From Histomonas meleagridis (lineage: Eukaryota; Parabasalia; Tritrichomonadida; Dientamoebidae), in NCBI GenBank assembly GCA_020186115.1, contig WSYJ01000142.1, positions 992,001 to 1,056,000 of the forward strand: DNA of 64,000 nucleotides, written 5' to 3'. The notes below the pieces were generated by a model. The model was given only the letters and a program-made list of their open reading frames with translations, searched no databases and was not told the origin of the DNA. Shown in pieces: positions 20,775 through 30,600 of the stretch. Positions within the stretch are counted from its first letter, which is position 1; each line of letters begins with the position of its first letter. Both the position numbers and the translations under genes were made by a program.

Positions 20775-23700
20775 ATGTTACCACATTTCCCCTGTCCATT
20801 ATACCCATTATGCAATTTTTCAACAAATCAAATTTCGAATCTCAATCAACATATTCACATTTTTCATAACGATAATCTACCATTCAAAGAGCCATTTAAT
20901 GGTCACATTAGTTTATATTTTCCATTTTTAAATATTACACCAAAAAACACAAGCCAACAACCACCTATCGTTACATTCCCTCAACCGTTAGTTTGTCCTT
21001 TTTGCAAGGCTTATACAAAACTGACTTCAAATATAGATCTTTTTCTTCATTTATATTCTCATTTTAATCCAGAGAATTCAAATCCACATGTGGCTTCTCT
21101 TCTTTCTTCTGGTTGCTTCTTTGAAAGCTTTTTAAATTTTGTTAAATATAAGAATTCTCCTCCTAGACTTTTTGAAATTGAAGAAATCCCTATTACAGAT
21201 AATACGATTATTCTTAAAAAAGGGAATCATTATGATGATAAATCCCCTAATAACCCTCCTTGGATAATTATTACGGCAGATCATCAAATTGATGATCGAT
21301 CGCCGATTCTTATGAGCGATGGTGGAATCATATGTTCGCCTGGACAAATTATGATTAACAATGGTATAATTCAAAATGAGACTGAAGAATATAAAATCGT
21401 ACCTTCTTCTCTAAATGATATTTTCCCAAGAATCAATGGAGAGAAACCAAATCAATTACCTTTTATTCTTTCTCAACTAAATAAGTATCCACCTCAACTC
21501 CAACATTTCTTGTTGATGATATTCAAAATTTTACATTTATTGAATATTAATATAAATATCCCGCCAATAAGAGATATCCCTATTAAACTTCCAATTCCCA
21601 GAATTATTGAAGTGGAGTATGATATAGAAATTCCCAAAATCATTCCACAATTTACTGACTACTCATTAGAGATTCCAGTTTTAAATCCAATCCAAAATCG
21701 ACTTGATTGGATGCTCCCTACTCTTAATCCAATTCCTCGTAATCTCGACTGGGAGGTGCCTGTAATTAATCCTGTTGGCAAGAACTTTGATATGGTTTTA
21801 CCAATCATCAACACTTCATTCAATGAAGTTGATGTGGATATCACAATCCCGAATGTTAAAACAAATGTATGCGAAGTAATGAACAATATCGCAAATGTTT
21901 CAACCAACATCCAAGAAGTGGAAGCGAACATTACAATTCCTAATGTTAAAACAAATGTATATGAAGTCACAAACAATATTCCAAATGTTTCTACAAATAT
22001 CAAAGAAGTGGAAGCGAACATTACAATTCCTAATGTTAGAACAAATGTATATGAAGTTACAAACAATATTCCAAATGTTTCTACAAATATCAAAGAAGTG
22101 GAAGCAAACATTACTATTCCTAATGTCAAGACTAATATTCAAGAAGTAGTATTCGAAATACTCGTCCCAAAATATGTTCCTAAGGAAATTTTGATTCCGA
22201 TCGATAATCAAGGAACAAATAAGGAACCAGAAAACAGTGAACAAACGAAAAGGAACACCACAGTAAATGACATAATACAATCAAACAATGGTAGAAAATA
22301 CCCGGATTCTATTATTATAAATAGTGAAGACAATGATGACCCCGATCCATCAAACCCACAAAAAGACATTGAAGAGGATTCTGATTCTGATCCACGACCA
22401 GAACATTTACTTCATGACCTTCAAAATGTCAAAAACTTTGATGATCTGGGATCGGTATATTACAAATGGGAAGATCTTCTGGTAAATCCACTAATTTGGG
22501 GAGTTAATATAAATCCAATAGATAATCCGATCATGTGTACTGTCATGCTCACTGGCATCTGGCCTGGGTTGGGTATTTTTATATGCCCTGAATGCATGAA
22601 TTTCTCTGCGAATTGTTTTACAAAATTACGAAATCACATGATAACCACTCATGGGGAACCACCTAAAGGAAATATTCTCCACGCATTAATAGGGAAAATC
22701 GCTAATAGACTTCCCTATTGGATAATTCAACGTGAAGATACAATCACTAAATCAGCATCCTATAATATATATAATTGCCCTGAACCTGAATGTGAGTTCT
22801 TTACAACTACAAAAGAAAATCTCCATTCACATATAGATAAACATAAAGAACTTAAAAATAAAATAAAGAATTTAGGAATGTTCTGGGGTACAATAGTACA
22901 TTGGGCAGCGCATAATAAACTTGTAAAACCATCTGATATAATGAAGAAACTTAAAGGTCATGCATGCCCCGAATGCAAAGATTTCTTATCTGGGGCACTA
23001 TTCGGATTTTCTCATCATATAGTTCAACACGAAAATTACAGAAAAGAAGGAATTCAAAGACCATGTGCAATCAAAGCGAAATTAACTCCAATGCTCATAT
23101 GCGAAGATGACGAAGAAAATTATGAGTTAATTTCAGAGTTATTGCATCCTTCGAATAATAATTCTGATGTTCCTAAAGATGATGAGAAAATTGTCGAAAT
23201 CTCAGAAAATAATAATGAATCGACTCATACTACCAGTGAAAATGAAGATAATTTAATTATTAATGATGAAATCTCTGATAATGCATCTAGGACTCAAATA
23301 TTAGATAATGTTGATAAAGATGAACTTGCTAACAAAGCTGTAAAATGGCTAGTGAAATGTGAGCAAGAAGAAGAAAATATAATTTCATTCCCACGTTTAA
23401 CTGAGAAATTAAGGAAAATTATTTATAAGCCAATTAAAAATTTATTCGAGGATAAGATTAATAAATTATTGGATAAATTCATTTTCGAACCAATTGATGA
23501 AAGGGATTGGATTATTAATCAAGGCATCTTATCAAAAATTAATTTATTAATTAGAAGAACAATTCGTGTTTCTTTGAAAATCCCATATAATTATATGAAA
23601 CAGAATGCTAAAAGAAATAGAAATGAAGAATATAATCGTTCAAAATTAGCAGCTCAGAGAATCCTTAAACTTAGTGATCTTATTGATTTATTAATGGATT

Positions 23701-25001
23701 ACTCTGAAGCTTTTGATAAAGAATCAACTCCAAAACTTAGAAATAAGATAGCTAATTTAGAAAGAAATATACTTGATGTTATAAAAGAAGTAGATTATGG
23801 AATTTCACATTTCTTGTTTAATGGTAAATCATTAGAAAGAATTAGAACATTTATAACTGATACTGTTGAACAAAGAAATAAGAAACTAGAATGGCTTAGA
23901 GGTAGAATTATTAAAGAAGAAAAAGTATTTGAAGATACTAGATGTAAAAGACATACAGAATTAATTCGTGAATTCTATAAAGAAGATGCAAGAAGATGTA
24001 CACAATGGTTCATCAATGATAATATTACTCCTGAATGTGAAATTGATGTAGATAAATTTAAAGATTATTTCTCTGAAGAATGGAAAGAAAATAGTAATTA
24101 TCAAGAGGACAATACTATCCTTAACCTAAATAAAGTTCTTCATGCAGAAGAAAATGAATTATTTAAAAACATGCTTCTCGATGAAGATCAAATATTAAAA
24201 ACTATTCACTTTAAATCAAATATGTCTGCAACAGGCATCGATGGGATTTCAAATGCTATTTGGAAGATGAATCCAAAGATAACAATGAGATTAATTAAAG
24301 CTCTATTAAACGCCATGTTACATTATGGGAAAATCCCAGACTCTTGGAGAAAATCCAGAACCATAATGTTATACAAAAAAGGAGATGCCAGTCAAGTTAA
24401 ATCATGGAGACCAATTTCATTAACCCCTACTTTATATAGAATTACAATGGGTCATATTGCAAACTCCATGCTCACACTAAATATGAATTCTCCTTATATT
24501 AATTCAAATCAAAAAGGGTTTAAAAAATCAATCAATGAAGCTTCAGAACATATCGCAATAATTAATGAATTGATTACTGATGCAAATAGAAATAACAAAG
24601 ATATTAATATTTTAGCTCTAGACTTCGCAAATGCATTTGGAACTGTATCTCATAAACAAATAATTAACTCCTTGAAACAAATTGGTTTTCAACAAGACTT
24701 CTGCAATCTAATTAAAAATATATATAAAGATTCGACTACATTCATTAATATCTCTAATCATAAAAGTCAAGATATTAGAATCGAAAGAGGTGTTAAACAA
24801 GGTTGTCCTCTGTCTCCAATACTCTTCAATTTATGCATTGATCCTCTGATAAATTTAATATCACAAAAACATAAAAATGATGGTTATATATTTAATGATG
24901 AATCATTCTGTATACAAGCTTTTGCTGATGATATAATTTTAATATCTTCTTCTGTTGACTCATTAAAGAACATGATTGATTCTGTAGTTGTACTGGAATG
25001 A
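20775..25001 (+). CDS. Retrotransposon protein: five C2H2 fingers and reverse transcriptase (main part)
   Basis: From the first ATG, ~1408 aa. Two C2H2 fingers lie near the N-terminus (first Cys codons at 20793 and 20994; CPLYPLC...HIHIFH and CPFC...LHLYSH). Residues coded by ~21850-22145 are three near-identical 30-residue repeats. Three more fingers follow (first Cys at 22584, 22776, 22965; CPEC/CPEPEC spacing with H-x3-5-H). A basic helical region precedes the RT: GIDGISNAIWKM, a LYKKGD...WRPISL block, motif A LALDFANAF (catalytic Asp at 24621), KQGCPLSPILFNL, and the catalytic AFADDIILIS (24918 onward). The fingers would bind target DNA and the RT would prime on it. The frame stops at 24999-25001, in the middle of the RT, where a 4-base overlap leads to the next frame; intact relatives should read through. 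Coding runs further 5' than this ATG. Confidence 0.85.
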   Translation: MLPHFPCPLYPLCNFSTNQISNLNQHIHIFHNDNLPFKEPFNGHISLYFPFLNITPKNTSQQPPIVTFPQPLVCPFCKAYTKLTSNIDLFLHLYSHFNPENSNPHVASLLSSGCFFESFLNFVKYKNSPPRLFEIEEIPITDNTIILKKGNHYDDKSPNNPPWIIITADHQIDDRSPILMSDGGIICSPGQIMINNGIIQNETEEYKIVPSSLNDIFPRINGEKPNQLPFILSQLNKYPPQLQHFLLMIFKILHLLNININIPPIRDIPIKLPIPRIIEVEYDIEIPKIIPQFTDYSLEIPVLNPIQNRLDWMLPTLNPIPRNLDWEVPVINPVGKNFDMVLPIINTSFNEVDVDITIPNVKTNVCEVMNNIANVSTNIQEVEANITIPNVKTNVYEVTNNIPNVSTNIKEVEANITIPNVRTNVYEVTNNIPNVSTNIKEVEANITIPNVKTNIQEVVFEILVPKYVPKEILIPIDNQGTNKEPENSEQTKRNTTVNDIIQSNNGRKYPDSIIINSEDNDDPDPSNPQKDIEEDSDSDPRPEHLLHDLQNVKNFDDLGSVYYKWEDLLVNPLIWGVNINPIDNPIMCTVMLTGIWPGLGIFICPECMNFSANCFTKLRNHMITTHGEPPKGNILHALIGKIANRLPYWIIQREDTITKSASYNIYNCPEPECEFFTTTKENLHSHIDKHKELKNKIKNLGMFWGTIVHWAAHNKLVKPSDIMKKLKGHACPECKDFLSGALFGFSHHIVQHENYRKEGIQRPCAIKAKLTPMLICEDDEENYELISELLHPSNNNSDVPKDDEKIVEISENNNESTHTTSENEDNLIINDEISDNASRTQILDNVDKDELANKAVKWLVKCEQEEENIISFPRLTEKLRKIIYKPIKNLFEDKINKLLDKFIFEPIDERDWIINQGILSKINLLIRRTIRVSLKIPYNYMKQNAKRNRNEEYNRSKLAAQRILKLSDLIDLLMDYSEAFDKESTPKLRNKIANLERNILDVIKEVDYGISHFLFNGKSLERIRTFITDTVEQRNKKLEWLRGRIIKEEKVFEDTRCKRHTELIREFYKEDARRCTQWFINDNITPECEIDVDKFKDYFSEEWKENSNYQEDNTILNLNKVLHAEENELFKNMLLDEDQILKTIHFKSNMSATGIDGISNAIWKMNPKITMRLIKALLNAMLHYGKIPDSWRKSRTIMLYKKGDASQVKSWRPISLTPTLYRITMGHIANSMLTLNMNSPYINSNQKGFKKSINEASEHIAIINELITDANRNNKDINILALDFANAFGTVSHKQIINSLKQIGFQQDFCNLIKNIYKDSTTFINISNHKSQDIRIERGVKQGCPLSPILFNLCIDPLINLISQKHKNDGYIFNDESFCIQAFADDIILISSSVDSLKNMIDSVVVLE
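21915..22145 (+). repeat. 90-bp tandem repeat inside the retrotransposon gene
   Basis: The unit begins GAAGTGGAAGCGAACATTAC at 21915, 22005 and 22095, an exact 90-bp period, with a more diverged copy upstream from ~21825. It encodes the 30-residue unit EVEANITIPNVKTNVYEVTN plus a NIPNVSTNIK segment. Copies differ by only a few bases, so the expansion is recent relative to the rest of the gene. It lies between the N-terminal and central finger clusters. Confidence 0.9.
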
Positions 25002-26460
25002 AATTAACTCCATCTAAATGTCAATGGTTAAGTTATTGTTTAAGAAATAAGCACAGAGTTTCATCTTCAGATACTTTAATTATAAATAATTCCGAAATTA
25101 AACCAATTGAAATTAATTCTACTATTAATTATCTTGGAGCACCAATTGTTACTAACAAAAAAGCTAAACATTTATATACTAAAGAAAAATTAAAGAAAGT
25201 TATTAGAGAAATCGATCAAATATTAGTTTCACCACTTACATTATCACAATCATTAGATGCTATTCGAAGACTAATAATTCCTAAATTAGACTATATATTC
25301 TTAAATGGCGTTACACCTATTAAAGATGTTCAACAAATTGATCAAAATATTCGTGGATTAATTTTAAAGAAATTAAATGCTTCTGGCATCCCAATTGACT
25401 TATATTACACTCATTGGAAAGATGGAGGACTCAGTTTGCCTCTTCTTGAAGAAAGATTTGAGGCTTTGCAAATAAGAACTTTCTTAGGTTTAATTAATTC
25501 TAAAGATAAAAGAATATCCAAATTAGTTCTTAGAAATATGAAAAACGAAGCTAAAGATAGAGGAATTAGAAAAGAAAAATAAATTTCCCCTTCTTGGTTA
25601 TTCTTATGATTTTAATTTCGAAGAGATACAAAAAGCTAAGAAAAGAAATAATATTTTTATCAGAGCACTCATTGCTTCAAAACGTTTAAAAATATCTCTT
25701 AATTTTGATGAAGAAGGGATATGTAATATCAAAAGATTGTTTAAATGATATTAACATTAATAACACAAAAGAAATTGTAAATGAAACATCTTTTCTTAAA
25801 GTAATGAATGATATGATTAAAGAAAGACTACCAAAATCTTTGAAATAAGAATTTTCAGCTTTTTAACTCTTAAGAATTGTCCACATTCAACTTCTTTCAT
25901 AGGTAATCATCAGGCATTAGTTCCTGACAATATCGCTAGATTTAGTATTAACGCAAGAACTAATGTATTACCTACAAAAGTATTAATCCACAAGAAAAAC
26001 AATGAAGTCTCATATAAATGTGAAAATTTGTTGACTCAATGATGCATCGGTTAAAATTCCATGGATCCTTAAAGAAAATAAATGAAAGACACAACTCCAT
26101 AGTAAAAATAATAAGTCTCTTATTACTCTCTCAAGACTGTATCATAAATAAATATGGAGTTGTATCTCCTCCAATTGTGGAAAATAGCCAGGTTTTTAAT
26201 GATGGTCTTCCTGATGATGTGAGTAGGTTGAAACCAGACATATAGTTACTGAATGGAATGAAAAAGCCAAAGTGACACTTTTTGTAATCGTTGTATCGTC
26301 ACTTGGAGCTCCAAGCTGCTAAACCAAACGCTAAAAGAACTTGTTTCTCTTACTGGCGACAAAAAGAAAGCTATTGTTGCTGCTAAGAAATGTTGTTTAG
26401 AAGCCTTAAGACACTCGTGGTCCATTTTCATTGGTAGAGATATCTCAATCCCAATATGTT
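24998..26460 (+). pseudogene. Broken 3' part of the retrotransposon protein: RT thumb, zinc knuckle and restriction-like endonuclease
   Basis: Coding continues in several frames. 24998-25582 encodes the post-catalytic RT part (LTPSKCQWL, then INYLGAPIV, a usual block after the FADD motif). It stops at 25582; the sequence goes on in the next frame (FPLLGYSYDFNFEEIQKAKK), stops at ~25748, and continues as further pieces. RFSINARTNVLPTK (near 25943) matches the block before the zinc knuckle in R2-type proteins; ERHNSIVKI (RHN at 26087-26095) and RLKPDI (KPD at 26231-26239) match the R-H-N and K/R-P-D motifs of the restriction-like endonuclease. A TAG follows immediately at 26243; the frame that resumes (VTEWNEKAK, then CNRC...) is shifted. 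At least four disruptions, so this copy cannot make an intact endonuclease. Confidence 0.8.
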
Positions 26461-26550
26461 GAACAATCTACACCAATTTCCCGGGTAAAAGGGAGGACTG
26501 AGAAGCCCTAAACCCATTATACATATTCACATTAGTATCACCAAGTGAGC

Positions 26551-26566
26551 ATTCCGGCTTGCCCCT
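26551..26566 (+). repeat. Target-site duplication, 3' copy
   Basis: ATTCCGGCTTGCCCCT, identical to 20475-20490. It is followed by ATTTTTTTAATTT, which should be the original downstream flank (and original Pol III terminator) of the tRNA-Cys gene before insertion. Confidence 0.9.
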
Positions 26567-27646
26567 ATTTTTTTAATTTATTTTTATTCATATCAAAATA
26601 TCTTTGAAATGAACATAAGAGTAGTCCAAATTGACGTCTAAAAACTTATGTGATAACTCACTTACAAATACATGTAATCATTTTTTAAAAATAACTTTAT
26701 TCACTCAAAGTTAGCTAGTGTCACTATATTGTTATTAAATCAAAACATGATAAAAACCAAAGTTTTACATATGGATTTCATTACAGATACTCGAAAAATT
26801 TCAAATATTTATTAATTTGAAATATATTGACATAATGTTTCAATAATGAGATGAAGAAAATGAATTTTTTATTCATCATTTCTAGAAAATGTTGCCACTG
26901 TTTTAACATTATTCGATTCTTTTTTTAATCAAATTATACGATAAATACATATCGCTTGAAATAAAAAATTATTTTTCTATATCAAATGAACAATAAGTTT
27001 ATCAAAAGTACGTGACTCATTGCATTTTTTGATGTTATGATGACGAATTTCGTTTTTTGGTAATTTCTGTTGGTGTTTGGGCTGCAACAGTCAAAACGAT
27101 AAAAGTGACGACCGACCATTTTTTGACCAAAGTAGTCAAAATTTCAGATGATTTGCCAAGTCATTCATTTTGTCAAAGTTCGAACTTCTCAAAAATTTTT
27201 TATATACTCTCAAATTATTTTTTTTGAAATGTTTATTCTTTTTTGTGAGATGTGTAACGTTTTTCATTAAAACTCATCATCATTTTTTTTATAAAACTCA
27301 CATCTTTCCCTTTTCACAATACGAGGTTATACTCTTGCAGTAATCATTAATTATCAGATTATTCATCAACATGACGATTATCCGTCAACAAATTCCTTCA
27401 TTTGTTATTTTTATGTTGGATGATTGTTCATGATAAAAAATTTTTTGGGCAAAAGTCGATAACCGTCGCCCCAAAGCCTTCACAATTTTTAACCATATAA
27501 TGGCATTTTTTTCTCATGTTCCTTTTTTTCACAACTTTTTGAAAGCGCGATCGTAAATTTTTGTGTGTACACAATTTGCTTTTCAAGTGGTTTACGCTGC
27601 TTTTTATCAAATTTCTAAGGGGTTCTCTTGTTTGGAGCCAAAAAAA
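26567..27646. other. Long intergenic region between retroelement and BspA gene
   Basis: About 1.08 kb. It begins with the presumed native tRNA terminator T-run. The rest is AT-rich with scattered TTTTTT runs; two GTCAAA/TTGACCAAAG-like words near 27087-27190 recur without a clear pattern. No gene recognised. The frame of the BspA protein is open back to 27563, but the first ATG is at 27647. Confidence 0.4.
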
Positions 27647-30600
27647 ATGACACTATTTCCCAGCATGCTGTTTTTAACTTTACTTGCATTTTCTTTGCAA
27701 ACTTGGGATGAAGAATCAGCGAAACTCACTATTGCTAATGAGTCAGAATTCGAAACCGTGCGAGCACATGAGCATGAAGTTAAAATGGTCATAATTAGCG
27801 GAGTCACTGAAATTCCTCATGAGCAATTTATAGGGTGTACAAATTTGGTAACAGCTGTAATTGATTATCCCGTCAAAACTATAGGTTCTAACTCATTTTC
27901 CTCTCTCCATAGTTTAACTTCAATTTCCATTGGTGGAACTGTTACAAAAATTGGATCAAATGCATTTTATAACACTGGATTAACAACAGTTAACATTCCA
28001 AATTCAGTTATTTCAATTGGAAATTATGCATTTGGAAATTGCGAAAGTTTGACATCAATTTCAATTGGAAGAAGTGTTGAAAAGATTGGCAACAATGCGT
28101 TTCAATCATGCACAAGTTTACTCCAAGTTTTAATTCCAGATTCAGTTATTTCAATTGGTCAACAAGCATTTTATTCATGTACAAGTATGACTTCTCTTAC
28201 TATTGGAGAAAATGTTACAAAAATAGGAAACTCTGCATTTTATGGTTGTACATCTTTAGGAAACATAACTATTCCAGATTCAGTTATCTCCATTGGAAAC
28301 AATGCTTTTGATAAATGTGACTCATCTTCTATGACGTCAGTTGTTATTGGAGATGGTGTAACAATAATATCTCATTATGCATTCAAAGATTGTTCCTCAT
28401 TAGAGACATTAACTATTGGAGAAAATGTTACAATAATTGGTAGTTATGCATTTTATAATTGCTATAATTTGTTGGAAGTTCATTTTCCACAAGCAACACG
28501 CCTTATTTTGGATTATTCATTTGCTGATTGCCCCTTGATTCAAGATGTTACATTTGGAACCTTAGTTGAAGTAATTGGTGCTTGTGCATTTCAAAACTGT
28601 TATAATATATCCAGTATTATAATACCAGAATTAGTTACGCATGTTAGAACAAGTACATTCGAATCTTGTTATAACTTAACAACACTTGTAATTGGTCAAA
28701 GTGTTTACGCAATATATGATGGTGCTTTCTACGAATGTTATCATTTAAGCTCGGTAGTAATTCCTGATTCAGTTGTATCAATTGGAGGTAATGCTTTTGG
28801 ATGTTGTTATTCTTTGGAATATGTTGAACTTGGTGCAAATGTTGAAACGATTGGTTCAGAGTGCTTTAGCAATTGTTATGTATTACATAGCATTGGAATT
28901 CCAGATTTAATACGCGTAATCCCATCAGGAGCGTTCTTAAACTGTTACTCATTATATGCAGTTTCATTTGGCTATTATTTAACAACCATTAGTGATTCTG
29001 CATTTATATATTGTATATCATTGCATAGTGTAAATCTTCAAGGATCAATATCTACTGTAGGTAATTATGCATTTTGTTATTGCTATCACATGGAAACACT
29101 TACAATTGGAGATTTTGTCACTTCTATTTCAGAAGGTGCATTTCAAGATTGTTATAACTTAAGAACTATTAATTTTGGAGCACATGTAACACAAATTGGT
29201 AGTGGTGCATTTATGAATTGTTATGCGTTGCGTAGTCTTAGGTTACAAGATTCAATAGATGTAATTGATGAAAGTGCGTTTGAAAATTGTTATTCATTAT
29301 TATCAATTACTATTGAAAGCGGAAACAACAGAATCAATGACTATCATATTGGCAAATCAGCATTTAAAAACTGTACATCAGTCAGAAGTATTTTCATTCC
29401 GGACCAATTTTATTATGTTGATACAGAATGTTTTCATAATTGCACTAGTTTAGAAATAGTGGAATTCGAAGATGGTGTTGCTGAAATTAACAATGAAGCA
29501 TTTACCGAATGCATTTCTTTACGTGAAGTTATCATTCCTTCATCTATAAGATCAATAGGAAATATGGTATTTTGCTATTGTTCAAGTCTTCAATCTATAA
29601 AAGTTGACGAAAATAATCGTAATTATTGTAATTATGAAAGTGATGATGTACTTTACAAATTAAATAATGGTGGCACTACCACTGCCTACATAGGTGCTCT
29701 TATTTGTTTTCCAGCAGCGAAAGAAAAAGTAGCATATGAAGTTCCACCTGATATAAATTCAATTTATGCATATGCATTTTGCGAATGTTCATTATTAGAA
29801 TCTGTTGCAATTAATTCAAAAGTTGAGCAGGTTGTTGATCATGCATTTTATAATAGTTCTTCATTAACAAATATAATTCTTCATGATGGAATTTCCTTAA
29901 TAGATGATTATGCATTCTACAATTGTACTTCATTAAGGAATATTAATCTTCCATCTTCTTTAGGTTCAATAGGTAATTATGCATTTTATAACTGTTCTTC
30001 ATTAACAAATGTAATCATTCCGAATAATTTGAATATTATTGGTGATCGTGCTTATAAATATTGTACTAGTTTAGAAACAATCACTTTTGGTGCAGAAACT
30101 TTAACAATCGGAGATTATGCATTTCAAAATTGTACATCATTAAAGAATGTTGTAATTCCACCATCACTTACCTTAATTGGTTCTTTAGCATTTACATCAT
30201 GTCGAAGTCTTGAATTCATTAAAATCACCGAAGATAACGCCAACTATACGAATTACAATGATGATGGAGTGCTTTACCTTCGTGATAATGATTTAGCTGT
30301 AGAAATTATATCATATCCAGCAGGATGTGGAAATGAAACATATCCTATACCTCCAAATATAACACGGATTAATGATTATGCATTTTATGAATGTTATTCG
30401 TTAAGAAGTATTTCTGTAACGAATCCAGTAACTGAAATTGGCTCACATTCATTTTATAATTGTTCTTTAACTACATTAACAATTTCAAATTCAGTTGATG
30501 CAATTAATCAATATGCATTTTGTCATTGCCTTAATTTAACACAAGTTACAATCCAAGGATCATTTTTATCAGTTATCAACAAAGGTGCATTTTCTGATTG

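Larger units (their letters stand above)
20491..26550 (+). mobile_element. Site-specific non-LTR retrotransposon (R2/NeSL/CRE-like, restriction-like endonuclease type) at tRNA-Cys
   Basis: About 6.06 kb between two 16-bp copies of the tRNA-Cys 3' end. It encodes, in order, C2H2 zinc fingers, a reverse transcriptase and remains of a zinc-knuckle plus restriction-like endonuclease, the layout of early-branching site-specific non-LTR retrotransposons such as R2, NeSL and CRE. There are no LTRs and no poly(A) tail. The left end is a T8 run directly after the tRNA; the right end runs straight into the duplication with no simple repeat. The intact duplication and full-length 5' end indicate an insertion recognisable as complete, while frameshifts and stops after ~25000 show that this copy is probably dead. 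Exact clade cannot be fixed without a tree. Confidence 0.88.
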
